A model generated the notes under the pieces. The model saw only the letters and a program-made list of their open reading frames with translations. It was not told the DNA's origin and made no database searches. Shown here one piece after another: positions 27,423-36,314 of a DNA stretch of 64,000 bases. The position numbers and the translations under genes are program-made. Source of the stretch: Olleya namhaensis (GTDB taxonomy: Bacteria; Bacteroidota; Bacteroidia; Flavobacteriales; Flavobacteriaceae); contig NZ_FORM01000009.1 in the NCBI RefSeq assembly GCF_900114005.1, forward strand, positions 41,806 to 105,805, written 5' to 3'. Within the stretch, counting starts at the first letter, position 1, and each line of letters starts with the position of its first letter.

Positions 27423-28493
27423 ATGAAATTTTGGCCACTATATAGCTTGCTTTGCGTAATGCTTTTTAATTGTGATTCCAAGGAAGATACTCCTGAGGAT
27501 AACTACATCCCTATTCCTTATCAATTAGAAATACCAGTACTTTTCCAAACCAAACTTATAGATCCAATAATCCCATTAAGTAATACCTTAACTATTGAAG
27601 GTGTCGCATTAGGTAAACGTTTGTTTTTTGACAACATCCTTTCGGTAAACAATACAAAAGCCTGCGCTAGTTGTCATTTGCCACAAAATGCCTTTACAGA
27701 CCCTAATCAATTTAGTAGCGGTGTAACAGGAATTCCTGGTAACAGAAACAGCATGCCTTTATTTAATTTAGCATGGAATTTTGATGATAAATATTTCTGG
27801 GACGGTCACGCTTTAGGATTAGAAAATCAAGCTTTAGAACCTGTAATTGATGCTAACGAATTAGGAAATGATAGCTGGGAACCTATTGAAGCAAAACTGA
27901 ACAACCACGACCAGTATCCTTTATTATTTAAACAAGCCTTTGGCACTGAAACAATAACTAGACAACTTGTAACAAAAGCGATTGCACAATTTGAACGCAC
28001 ATTGATTTCCGGAAATTCTAAATTTGATCAATTTTCAAATGGCACAGTAAATTTGACCACACAAGAAGAAAATGGATTAGCCATATTTATGGATGAGGAA
28101 CGAGGCGACTGCTTCCATTGTCATGGCAATCCAAACAATCCATTGTGGACAGACAACCAATTTCATAACAACGGTTTAGATGCTACTTTTACAGATTTAG
28201 GTTTTGGAGCAGTAACAGGAAACCCAAACGATAACGGTAAATTTAGATCTCCTTCATTACGTAATTTAGCCTACACAGCACCTTACATGCACGATGGTAG
28301 ATTTGCAACTTTAGATGACGTAATTAACCACTACAGCACAGGGCTTACAAACTCTTCTACAATTGACCCTTTGATGAAAAAAGTTAATCAAGGCGGTGTT
28401 AATTTAAACCCGCAAGACAAAGCCGATTTAAAAGCCTTTCTTTTATCATTATCAGATCCAAGCTTCATTAACAATCCTGATTTTATTCAGTAA
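27423..28493 (+). CDS. mbnH: MbnH-like dihaem cytochrome c peroxidase, lipoprotein
   Basis: 356 residues. Lipobox cysteine near residue 17 (LLCVMLFNC). Two haem c sites: CASCH at 81-85 and CFHCH at 230-234. Typical dihaem peroxidase/MauG-family segments follow (FRSPSLRNLAYTAPYMHDGRFATLDDVINHY). The family includes hydrogen peroxide reductases and the MauG/MbnH enzymes that modify protein side chains. Being directly behind an MbnP-like gene, it is more likely the MbnP-modifying type. Expected to act in the periplasm or on the outer membrane. Confidence 0.85.
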   Translation: MKFWPLYSLLCVMLFNCDSKEDTPEDNYIPIPYQLEIPVLFQTKLIDPIIPLSNTLTIEGVALGKRLFFDNILSVNNTKACASCHLPQNAFTDPNQFSSGVTGIPGNRNSMPLFNLAWNFDDKYFWDGHALGLENQALEPVIDANELGNDSWEPIEAKLNNHDQYPLLFKQAFGTETITRQLVTKAIAQFERTLISGNSKFDQFSNGTVNLTTQEENGLAIFMDEERGDCFHCHGNPNNPLWTDNQFHNNGLDATFTDLGFGAVTGNPNDNGKFRSPSLRNLAYTAPYMHDGRFATLDDVINHYSTGLTNSSTIDPLMKKVNQGGVNLNPQDKADLKAFLLSLSDPSFINNPDFIQ

Positions 28494-28538
28494 TAAGAAA
28501 AACCTATAAAACCATATGCTAATATAATGTTAGTTGCT

Positions 28539-28569
28539 ATTGAAAAAAGCGACTGATGTTGTATCTTTG
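28539..28569 (+). promoter_or_regulatory. Promoter of the SUF cluster
   Basis: TATCTTTG at 28562-28569 is a perfect -7 element and ATTG at 28539-28542 lies 19 bases before it (near TTTG). The start codon of the sufA-like gene is 32 bases downstream. No obvious IscR-type site is recognised. Confidence 0.7.
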
Positions 28570-28601
28570 CACTCTATTTAGATAAATTCTAATTAACAGG
28601 T

Positions 28602-28931
28602 ATGATAAAAGTTTCTGACACAGCTAAAAAAAAGGTTATCGAATTGATGACTGATGATGGCTATAATGCAACCACAGACTACGTTCGCGTAGGTGTGAAA
28701 AGTGGTGGTTGTTCTGGTTTGTCTTATGATTTAAAATTTGACAAAGAAAAAGAAGATGAGGATAAAGTTTTTGAAGATAATGATGTAAAAATCATTGTTG
28801 ACAAAAAGAGTTTCTTGTACCTAATTGGTACCACTTTAGAATATTCAGGCGGATTAAACGGAACAGGTTTTGTGTTTAATAATCCAAACGCCAACCGTAC
28901 TTGTGGATGCGGAGAAAGTTTTTCATTATAA
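28602..28931 (+). CDS. sufA: A-type iron-sulfur carrier (HesB/IscA/SufA)
   Basis: 109 residues. The three conserved cysteines are present: one in KSGGCSGLSY and two in the C-terminal RTCGCGESF. A-type carriers take a cluster from the SufBCD scaffold and pass it to targets. An acidic insert (KEKEDEDKVFEDND) is typical of Bacteroidota members. It is the first gene of the suf unit, 19 bases before sufB. Confidence 0.92.
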   Translation: MIKVSDTAKKKVIELMTDDGYNATTDYVRVGVKSGGCSGLSYDLKFDKEKEDEDKVFEDNDVKIIVDKKSFLYLIGTTLEYSGGLNGTGFVFNNPNANRTCGCGESFSL

Positions 28932-28950
28932 TTAAACTTACAGACAAAAT

Positions 28951-30399
28951 ATGTCAAAGTATACAGAGGACGACCTTAGAGAAGAATTAAAAACCAAAGA
29001 ATACGAATATGGTTTTTTTACAGATATAGAATCTGAAACATTCCCTATTGGTTTAAATGAAGACATCGTTCGTGCTATTTCTAAGAAAAAGGATGAGCCA
29101 GAATGGATGACAGAATGGAGATTAGAAGCTTTCAAAGTTTGGAAAACAATGAAAGAGCCAGATTGGGCAAATGTAAACTACAAAAAACCAGATTTTCAAG
29201 CCATAGCTTATTACTCTGCTCCTGTAGCGGTTGACCCTAATAAAACATTAGACGACGTAGATCCAGATCTATTAGCGATGTATAAAAAATTAGGAATCTC
29301 TGTTGATGAGCAAAAGAAGATGAATAACGTTGCAATGGATATTGTAGTAGATTCAGTTTCAGTAGCAACAACATTCAAAAAAACGTTATCAGAAAAAGGT
29401 ATCATTTTTATGAGTATTTCTGAGGCTATAAAAGAGCATCCAGAATTAGTTAGAAAATATATAGGAAGTATTGTTCCAACAACAGACAATTTTTACGCAG
29501 CTTTAAACAGTGCTGTTTTTAGTGATGGATCGTTCTGTTATATTCCAAAAGGCGTTAGATGTCCTATGGAATTATCAACATACTTTAGAATTAACCAAGG
29601 AGGAACTGGACAGTTTGAACGCACACTTTTAATTGCGGACGAAGGTAGTTATGTCTCTTACCTAGAAGGTTGTACAGCACCTAGTCGTGACGAGAACCAA
29701 TTACACGCAGCAGTTGTAGAGCTGATTGCAATGGATGATGCTGAGATAAAATACTCAACCGTTCAAAACTGGTACCCTGGAAGTGCAGAAGGTAAAGGTG
29801 GTGTTTACAACTTTGTTACAAAACGTGGATTATGCGAGAAAAACGCAAAAATCTCTTGGACTCAAGTAGAAACAGGAAGTGCTGTAACTTGGAAATACCC
29901 ATCTTGTATTTTAAAAGGAGATAACTCTGTAGGAGAATTTTACTCGATTGCAGTAACTAACAACTACCAACAAGCAGATACAGGAACTAAAATGATTCAT
30001 TTGGGTAAAAACACCAAATCAACTATTATTTCTAAAGGTATATCTGCAGGAAAATCACATAACTCATACAGAGGATTAGTACAAATAGGAAGTCGTGCAG
30101 ACAATGCGCGTAACTTCTCACAATGTGATAGTTTATTAATGGGTAATGAGTGTGGTGCACATACATTTCCATATATCGAAGCTAAAAACAAAACGGCTCA
30201 AATAGAGCACGAAGCAACTACAAGTAAAATTGGAGAAGATCAAATATTTTACTGTAACCAACGTGGTATTGATACAGAAAAAGCAATTGCTTTAATTGTA
30301 AATGGTTTTAGTAAAGATGTTTTAAATAAGTTACCAATGGAGTTTGCTGTAGAAGCACAAAAATTATTGGAAATTTCTTTAGAAGGATCTGTAGGTTAA
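28951..30399 (+). CDS. sufB: Fe-S cluster assembly scaffold SufB
   Basis: 482 residues, normal length for SufB. Family signatures: [42 protein letters not shown]-like [18 protein letters not shown], and the C-terminal beta-helix part with CDSLLMG and [15 protein letters not shown]. With SufC and SufD it forms the scaffold on which clusters are made. The next gene is a small lipoprotein, then sufC. Confidence 0.96.
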   Translation: MSKYTEDDLREELKTKEYEYGFFTDIESETFPIGLNEDIVRAISKKKDEPEWMTEWRLEAFKVWKTMKEPDWANVNYKKPDFQAIAYYSAPVAVDPNKTLDDVDPDLLAMYKKLGISVDEQKKMNNVAMDIVVDSVSVATTFKKTLSEKGIIFMSISEAIKEHPELVRKYIGSIVPTTDNFYAALNSAVFSDGSFCYIPKGVRCPMELSTYFRINQGGTGQFERTLLIADEGSYVSYLEGCTAPSRDENQLHAAVVELIAMDDAEIKYSTVQNWYPGSAEGKGGVYNFVTKRGLCEKNAKISWTQVETGSAVTWKYPSCILKGDNSVGEFYSIAVTNNYQQADTGTKMIHLGKNTKSTIISKGISAGKSHNSYRGLVQIGSRADNARNFSQCDSLLMGNECGAHTFPYIEAKNKTAQIEHEATTSKIGEDQIFYCNQRGIDTEKAIALIVNGFSKDVLNKLPMEFAVEAQKLLEISLEGSVG

Positions 30400-30414
30400 T
30401 AAATAGTAATTGAA

Positions 30415-30762
30415 ATGAAAAAATTAGCAATTCTTTTTATGTTTATCGCTTTTATTAGCTGTAAAACAAACGAAGAACAAACCTATACAGGCGGCTTTGT
30501 ATATTATCAAGATGCTGCTGTTTTTCAAATGGGAAATGTAATTCATGGTGTGATCTTAAATAATAAGGTTGACCAAATTATTACCCAAGCTAAAGCCTTT
30601 CAACAAGCACCAACAGACATGGTGGAAATTGAGGTGATAGGCGAGTTAGTTCCGAAGGGAGACCAAGAAGAAGGCTGGCCATATAAGCTAAAAATAAATA
30701 AAGTTATCAGCGTAAAAGCTTTAGCTCAAAATAAAAACGACGTTATCAAACTAGGAAAATAA
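30415..30762 (+). CDS. Small lipoprotein inside the suf unit
   Basis: 115 residues. Lipoprotein signal [15 protein letters not shown] with cysteine near residue 16. The mature part is beta-rich ([50 protein letters not shown]). It looks like a small OB-like or barrel domain with an NlpE/META-like flavour, but no family was assigned. It sits 15 bases after sufB and 5 before sufC, so it must be co-transcribed with cytosolic Fe-S genes although it is an envelope protein. Confidence 0.75.
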   Translation: MKKLAILFMFIAFISCKTNEEQTYTGGFVYYQDAAVFQMGNVIHGVILNNKVDQIITQAKAFQQAPTDMVEIEVIGELVPKGDQEEGWPYKLKINKVISVKALAQNKNDVIKLGK

Positions 30763-30767
30763 GTAAT

Positions 30768-31529
30768 ATGTTAAAGATAAACAACCTACACGCAAGTGTT
30801 GAAGACAAGTCCATATTAAAAGGAATTAATCTTGAAGTAAAAGCAGGAGAAGTACATGCTATCATGGGACCAAATGGTTCTGGAAAAAGTACTTTAGCTT
30901 CTGTAATTGCAGGAAAAGAAGAATACGAAGTAACGGATGGTAACATTCTTTTAGACAATGAAGACATCGAAGACTTAGCTGCTGAAGAGCGTGCACATAA
31001 AGGTGTGTTTTTATCTTTTCAATATCCAGTAGAAATTCCTGGAGTTAGTGTTACTAACTTTATGAAAACTGCAATTAACCAAACTAGAAAAGCAAAAGGT
31101 TTAGAGGATATGCCAGCTAAAGAAATGCTGCAATTAATCCGTGAAAAATCTGAGCTTTTAGAAATTGATCGTAAATTTTTGTCACGTTCTTTAAACGAAG
31201 GATTTTCTGGAGGAGAAAAGAAACGTAACGAGATTTTTCAAATGGCAATGTTAGAGCCAAAATTAGCTATTCTTGATGAAACTGATTCTGGATTAGATAT
31301 CGATGCTTTACGTATTGTAGCTAACGGAGTCAACAAACTAAAAAGCAAGGATAATGCTGTAATAGTTATTACACACTACCAACGTTTATTAGATTATATA
31401 GTACCTGATTTTGTTCACGTTTTATACAATGGAAAAATTGTTAAATCCGGAGGAAAAGAACTAGCGCATGAGTTAGAAGAAAAAGGTTACGACTGGATTA
31501 AAGAAGAAGAAGACGCTAAAAATAATTAG
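30768..31529 (+). CDS. sufC: Fe-S cluster assembly ATPase SufC
   Basis: 253 residues, ABC-type ATPase. Walker [10 protein letters not shown], signature-like [18 protein letters not shown] and Walker [17 protein letters not shown], with the SufC-specific VITHYQRLL. It binds SufB and SufD and drives the conformational change of the scaffold. After it there is an unusual 143-base gap before sufD. Confidence 0.96.
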   Translation: MLKINNLHASVEDKSILKGINLEVKAGEVHAIMGPNGSGKSTLASVIAGKEEYEVTDGNILLDNEDIEDLAAEERAHKGVFLSFQYPVEIPGVSVTNFMKTAINQTRKAKGLEDMPAKEMLQLIREKSELLEIDRKFLSRSLNEGFSGGEKKRNEIFQMAMLEPKLAILDETDSGLDIDALRIVANGVNKLKSKDNAVIVITHYQRLLDYIVPDFVHVLYNGKIVKSGGKELAHELEEKGYDWIKEEEDAKNN

Positions 31530-31672
31530 TAGTAATCAGTATTAGTTTTCAAAGACAAACTAAACTAACTACACAATATTTTATAGTTTCAAAATCAATA
31601 AATAGTACCCAGCCAAACGTTGTCTTTATTATAATATTAATAAAAGCAAGCTGTAGCTGAAAACTGAACAAT

Positions 31673-32986
31673 ATGAGTTTAAAAGATAAATTAGTATCCT
31701 CTTTTATAGCATTCGAAAATCATGTAGATATAGATTCTAAAATACATGACATTAGAAGCGAAGCAATAAAAACGTTTGAAACAGAAGGTTTTCCTACTAA
31801 AAAAGACGAAGCTTGGAAATACACGTCATTAAATAGTGTTTTAAAACACGATTACAGCGTGTTTCCAAAGCAAGAAAACGCATTAGAGTATAATGATATA
31901 AAAAAATACTTTATCCACGACATAGACACTTACAAGATTGTGTTTATTGACGGAAAATACTCGTCACACTTATCAGAAACGACTCATGACGGACTTGATG
32001 TGTGTTTAATGTCAGCTGCCTTAAGCAAGCCTAAATACCAGTTGGTAATAGACAATTACTTTAATAAAATCGCTACAAAAGATGGACTATCATCTTTAAA
32101 CACTGCGTTTTCTAAAGAAGGGGCTTACATACACATTCCTAAAAATAAAGTGGTTGCAAAACCAATACAAATATTACATTTCTCTACAGGAAATGAGTCG
32201 ACGTTGTTATTACAACCACGTAACTTAATTGTTGTTGAAGAAAATGCACATGTACAAATAATAGAACGTCACCAAAGTGTTACAGACAATCCAGTTTTAA
32301 CTAACTCGGTTACAGAGATTGCTGCAAACAAACGTGCTATTGTAGATTATTACAAAATACAAAACGATAATAAAAATGCGTCTTTAATTGATAGCACATT
32401 TGTTGATCAAAAACGCGAAAGTCACGTGTCTGTTCATACGTTTAGTTTTGGAGGAAAATTAACGCGTAACAACCTTAACTTTTACCAAAATGGAGAGCAC
32501 ATGGACTCTACATTAAACGGTGTAACTATTATTGGAGACAAACAACACGTTGATCACAATACATTAGTACATCATATAGAGCCAAATTGCGAAAGCCACC
32601 AAGATTACAAAGGGATCTTTAACGATAGTTCAACTGGTGTTTTTAACGGTAAAGTAATTGTTAATAAAGAAGCACAAAAAACAAATGCGTTTCAATCTAA
32701 CAACAACATATTGTTAAGCGACAAGTCAACAATAAACTCTAAACCTCAACTTGAGATTTTTGCAGATGATGTAAAATGTTCTCATGGGTGTACGATTGGG
32801 CAATTAGACGAAAGCGCTTTATTTTACATGAAATCTAGAGGTATTCCTGAAAAAGAAGCTAAAGGGTTATTAATGTATGCGTTTAGTAACAACGTTTTAA
32901 AATCTGTAAAAATTCCAGAATTAAAACAACGTATCACTAAAATTATAGCAACAAAATTAGGTGTTAACATTGGTTTTGATTTGTAA
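31673..32986 (+). CDS. sufD: Fe-S cluster assembly protein SufD
   Basis: 437 residues. A helical N-terminal part (FPTKKDEAWKYTSLNSVL) precedes the right-handed beta-helix with the family motif HGCTIGQLDESALFYMKSRGIPEKEA near the end. It pairs with SufB on the scaffold and helps to load iron. The gap 31530-31672 before it holds no gene, no hairpin and no clear TAnnTTTG promoter. The small membrane protein gene begins 5 bases after the stop. Confidence 0.95.
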   Translation: MSLKDKLVSSFIAFENHVDIDSKIHDIRSEAIKTFETEGFPTKKDEAWKYTSLNSVLKHDYSVFPKQENALEYNDIKKYFIHDIDTYKIVFIDGKYSSHLSETTHDGLDVCLMSAALSKPKYQLVIDNYFNKIATKDGLSSLNTAFSKEGAYIHIPKNKVVAKPIQILHFSTGNESTLLLQPRNLIVVEENAHVQIIERHQSVTDNPVLTNSVTEIAANKRAIVDYYKIQNDNKNASLIDSTFVDQKRESHVSVHTFSFGGKLTRNNLNFYQNGEHMDSTLNGVTIIGDKQHVDHNTLVHHIEPNCESHQDYKGIFNDSSTGVFNGKVIVNKEAQKTNAFQSNNNILLSDKSTINSKPQLEIFADDVKCSHGCTIGQLDESALFYMKSRGIPEKEAKGLLMYAFSNNVLKSVKIPELKQRITKIIATKLGVNIGFDL

Positions 32987-32991
32987 AAAAT

Positions 32992-33306
32992 ATGGATATT
33001 TTAAACATTTCGAATAAAGTTTTCATCAAATTAATTAGCATTTGCTTGCTAATTGCAATTGTTACCGGAGGTCTTTTTTACATGACTAAAGGTGGTTTTT
33101 TTGATGGTATATTATTAACTTTTGTTGGATTATCATGTACTTATATGTTATTGGTACTTTCGGTTTTTGTTTTTAAAAACCTGACTAATTTACTAGCAAA
33201 AGGTAACATAAAAACTTATCAAGTTGCTTTAGCGCTAATAGTAACACTTGCTATTTGCGTGTCATTATTTATTATGCTGTTTAAAGCCATATCAAAAGCG
33301 TTTTAA
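32992..33306 (+). CDS. Small membrane protein between sufD and sufS
   Basis: 104 residues, with three predicted membrane helices (about 13-32, 39-61, 76-99). No enzymatic motif or named family was recognised. It is packed between sufD (5 bases) and sufS (13 bases), so it is part of the same transcript. Its role in Fe-S assembly, if any, is unknown. Confidence 0.7.
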   Translation: MDILNISNKVFIKLISICLLIAIVTGGLFYMTKGGFFDGILLTFVGLSCTYMLLVLSVFVFKNLTNLLAKGNIKTYQVALALIVTLAICVSLFIMLFKAISKAF

Positions 33307-33319
33307 TTTATTACCAATT

Positions 33320-34534
33320 ATGTTAGATATCAATAAAATACGTCAAGACTTTCCAATACTTAAAAGACAAGTAAATGGTAAACCGTTGGTGTATTTTGAT
33401 AATGCTGCCACATCACAAACACCACAACAAGTTATAGATGTAATAGTAGATTATTATTCTAACTATAATGCAAATATACATAGAGGCGTACATGCACTAA
33501 GTCAAGAAGCAACTGATAAATACGAAGAAGCAAGACTGACAATACAACATCATTTTAATGCTGAAAAAGCACACGAAATAATATTTACGTCAGGAACAAC
33601 GCATAGTATAAATTTAGTTGCTAATGGTTTTGCTACACTATTACAAAAAGATGACGAGCTTATTGTATCTGCTCTAGAACACCACAGTAATATTGTTCCT
33701 TGGCAAATGTTATGCGAAAAAACAGGCGCTATCCTAAAGGTTATTCCAATGACTTTGGAAGGCGAGTTGGATATGGACGCGTACTCTAAATTACTTTCAA
33801 ATAAAACAAAACTTGTTTTTGTTAATCATATATCAAATGCTTTAGGAACAATAAACCCTATAAAAAGTATTATTGATCAAGCACATAAAGTTGGTGCTGC
33901 AGTATTGATAGATGGCGCACAAGCTTGTCCACATATCAAACCTGATGTGCAAGCTTTGGATGCTGATTTTTATGTAACATCTGCTCACAAAATTTGTGGA
34001 CCGACAGGTATTGGAATGCTATATGGTAAAGAAGCATGGCTTAATAAAATGCAACCCTATCAAGGTGGTGGAGAAATGATTGACCAAGTCACGTTTGAAA
34101 AAACAACATATGCTGGTTTACCTCATAAATTTGAAGCAGGAACACCCAATATTTGTGGTGGAATAGCTTTTGGTGCTGCATTGGATTACATGAATGCTAT
34201 CGGATTTGATGCAATAGCAGATTATGAGCACGAGTTACTAGACTATGGTACAAAACAACTAGAAGCTATTGATGGTCTAAAAATTTACGGGACCTCAAAA
34301 AACAAAACTTCAGTTATATCTTTTAATTTAGAAGGTATACATCCTTACGATGTTGGTACTTTACTAGATAAAATGGGTATTGCTGTACGTACTGGTCACC
34401 ATTGTGCACAACCAATTATGGCATTTTATAAGATTCCTGGCACAGTCAGAGCATCTTTTGCCTTTTACAATACAAAATCCGAAATTGACGCTTTAGTTGA
34501 AGGTGTTAAAAAAGCAAAAATGATGTTATCTTAA
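33320..34534 (+). CDS. sufS: Cysteine desulfurase SufS
   Basis: 404 residues from ATG 33320; a longer frame from 33248 overlaps the membrane protein gene and gives an N-terminus foreign to the family. Class V aminotransferase fold: PLP-binding Lys in YVTSAHKICGPTGIG, and the catalytic Cys in VRTGHHCAQPIM. It takes sulfur from cysteine and passes it to SufE, whose gene lies about 950 bases downstream. N-terminus IRQDFPILKRQVNGKPLVYFDNAATSQ is typical of SufS. Confidence 0.95.
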   Translation: MLDINKIRQDFPILKRQVNGKPLVYFDNAATSQTPQQVIDVIVDYYSNYNANIHRGVHALSQEATDKYEEARLTIQHHFNAEKAHEIIFTSGTTHSINLVANGFATLLQKDDELIVSALEHHSNIVPWQMLCEKTGAILKVIPMTLEGELDMDAYSKLLSNKTKLVFVNHISNALGTINPIKSIIDQAHKVGAAVLIDGAQACPHIKPDVQALDADFYVTSAHKICGPTGIGMLYGKEAWLNKMQPYQGGGEMIDQVTFEKTTYAGLPHKFEAGTPNICGGIAFGAALDYMNAIGFDAIADYEHELLDYGTKQLEAIDGLKIYGTSKNKTSVISFNLEGIHPYDVGTLLDKMGIAVRTGHHCAQPIMAFYKIPGTVRASFAFYNTKSEIDALVEGVKKAKMMLS

Positions 34535-34587
34535 TAGTTTGGCTTCTTTTTTGTAATATTATAATCAAATACCAAAATATTACTTCT

Positions 34588-35385
34588 ATGAAAACAATTA
34601 CTATTTTACTTTTTTCTATTCTTCTTAACAGTTGTGGTTCAACTCAAGACACAAAAAGTAGCTTAACTCAAGATATGTCAGCAACACCACTTAACGGAAC
34701 TTACAGTGTAACTACTCTAGAAGGTAAAGCAACAACTAATTCTAAATTATCAATAGGCTTTGACAATGCTACAAATCGTGTATATGGTTTTTCTGGATGT
34801 AATAATTTTTTCGGTACATATGCAGTGGATGGAGACCAAATCACTTTTAGCCAATTAGGATCTACTAAAAAAATGTGTCCAGAAGCAGAAAACACAATCG
34901 AAACCAACTTTCTAAAAACACTACAAGAAACTACAAACTACAAAGTAACTGGCAACGCCATTACGTTATTACACAATAAAAAAGAACTACTTAACGGTAT
35001 GCAAGCATCGGGTACTGCAGATACACAAAAACAAGATAACGGAATGTCATTTAGATACTCCGCATCAACTAGAGGTAGTTATACGTTAATAGAAATAGAT
35101 CAAAACACTATAAAATCACAATTTAATAGATCAGAAAAAGCAACAGTTAAAACCTGTAGTAAAGCGGATTGGTCAACATTACAAGATTTAACAGATAGTA
35201 TAGATATAGAAACTCTTGAAAAGCTTGACCCACCAAGCAAAGCGCATCAATATGACGGTGCAGCAGCAGCAAGTTTAACCATCATAGTTAATGGTAAGCA
35301 ATATAGTACGCCCTCTTTTGATGCCGGAAATCCTCCAGCAGCAATCGCAGTACTAGTAAACAAGATTTTCGCACTAACCAAATAG
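34588..35385 (+). CDS. META-domain lipoprotein
   Basis: 265 residues. Lipoprotein signal with cysteine near residue 16 (ILLNSCGSTQ). Residues about 33-133 form a META (HslJ-like) domain: LNGTYSVTTLEGK, GFSGCNNFFGTYAV and KKMCPEAENTIETNFLKTLQ. The C-terminal 120 residues are a separate domain without a recognised family, with a conserved-looking CSKADW and a last segment like those in proteins that bind small hydrophobic ligands. META proteins are linked to envelope stress and antibiotic tolerance. It sits between sufS and sufE but has larger gaps (53 and 103 bases). Confidence 0.8.
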   Translation: MKTITILLFSILLNSCGSTQDTKSSLTQDMSATPLNGTYSVTTLEGKATTNSKLSIGFDNATNRVYGFSGCNNFFGTYAVDGDQITFSQLGSTKKMCPEAENTIETNFLKTLQETTNYKVTGNAITLLHNKKELLNGMQASGTADTQKQDNGMSFRYSASTRGSYTLIEIDQNTIKSQFNRSEKATVKTCSKADWSTLQDLTDSIDIETLEKLDPPSKAHQYDGAAAASLTIIVNGKQYSTPSFDAGNPPAAIAVLVNKIFALTK

Positions 35386-35459
35386 CAAGCTAAACAAGAA
35401 GCGTAAAATTTTCAAAATTATCTTTAAGACTTCTTTAGTAATTAATCAGTGAATATTGA

Positions 35460-35467
35460 TTAATTTT
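35460..35467 (+). promoter_or_regulatory. -7 element TAATTTTG before sufE
   Basis: Fits TAnnTTTG and lies 21 bases before the ATG of sufE at 35489. A frame extension from TTG at 35456 would overlap it and is rejected. This suggests that sufE and sufT can be transcribed apart from sufB-S. Confidence 0.5.
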
Positions 35468-35488
35468 GCACCTGAAATTATATTGAAA

Positions 35489-35914
35489 ATGCAGACTATA
35501 AAAGAAATACAAGACGAGATTATTGATGAATTTTCCATGTTTGAAGACTGGGAAGAGCGTTATCAATACATGATCGATTTAGGAAAATCATTACCGCTTA
35601 TAGCTCCAGAATACAAAACAGAATCCAATATAATCAAGGGTTGCCAAAGTAAAGTTTGGGTACATGCAGAGCTTAATGATGATCAAATAGAATTTACAGC
35701 TGATAGTGATGCCATTATAACTAAAGGTATTATTGCTATTTTAATACGCGTATTTTCTAATCAGCACCCAAAAGATATCCTAGACGCAAACACAGATTTT
35801 ATCGACGAGATTGGCTTAAAAGAACATTTATCTCCAACACGAGCTAACGGTTTAGTAAGTATGATCAAACAGATAAAAATGTATGCCATAGCATATCAAA
35901 CACAATTAAATTAA
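35489..35914 (+). CDS. sufE: Sulfur acceptor SufE
   Basis: 141 residues from ATG 35489. The N-terminus IKEIQDEIIDEFSMFEDWEERYQYMIDLGKSLP is the SufE/YgdK signature and the sulfur-accepting cysteine is Cys52 in IIKGCQSKVWV. It takes persulfide from SufS and delivers it to SufB. It is followed after 46 bases by the DUF59 gene. Confidence 0.94.
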   Translation: MQTIKEIQDEIIDEFSMFEDWEERYQYMIDLGKSLPLIAPEYKTESNIIKGCQSKVWVHAELNDDQIEFTADSDAIITKGIIAILIRVFSNQHPKDILDANTDFIDEIGLKEHLSPTRANGLVSMIKQIKMYAIAYQTQLN

Positions 35915-35960
35915 TTCGCTTAAGCGGAATTAAAAAAACAAATTTTCTTTTTAAAAGGAA

Positions 35961-36302
35961 ATGAAAAAGTATAAAATGAGCGAGACTACAATAGATACAG
36001 CAGAATTAGGAGAAAAAATAGTAAAGGTTTTAAAAACCATTTTTGATCCAGAAATACCAGTAGACATTTACGAATTAGGATTAATTTACGATGTTTTTGT
36101 TAACGAAGATTATGATGTAAAAATCTTAATGACATTAACAACACCTAACTGTCCTGTTGCCGAAACGTTACCTTTAGAGGTAGAAGAAAAAGTAAAATCT
36201 TTAAACGATGTTAAGGATGCCGAAGTAGAAATTACTTTTGATCCACCATGGACGCAAGATTTAATGAGTGAAGAAGCTAAACTAGAGCTTGGTATGCTTT
36301 AA
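35961..36302 (+). CDS. sufT: MIP18/DUF59 Fe-S assembly factor, SufT-like
   Basis: 113 residues. DUF59 domain with FDPEIPVDIYELGLIYDV and LTTPNCPVAETLP, whose cysteine is the conserved one of the family. SufT-like proteins aid maturation of Fe-S proteins. An internal ATG at 35976 (MSETTIDTAEL) may be the true start, since family members often begin there; both are in frame. Last gene of the suf region; the ABC transporter gene begins 12 bases later. Confidence 0.9.
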   Translation: MKKYKMSETTIDTAELGEKIVKVLKTIFDPEIPVDIYELGLIYDVFVNEDYDVKILMTLTTPNCPVAETLPLEVEEKVKSLNDVKDAEVEITFDPPWTQDLMSEEAKLELGML

Positions 36303-36314
36303 TGCCAAAACACA

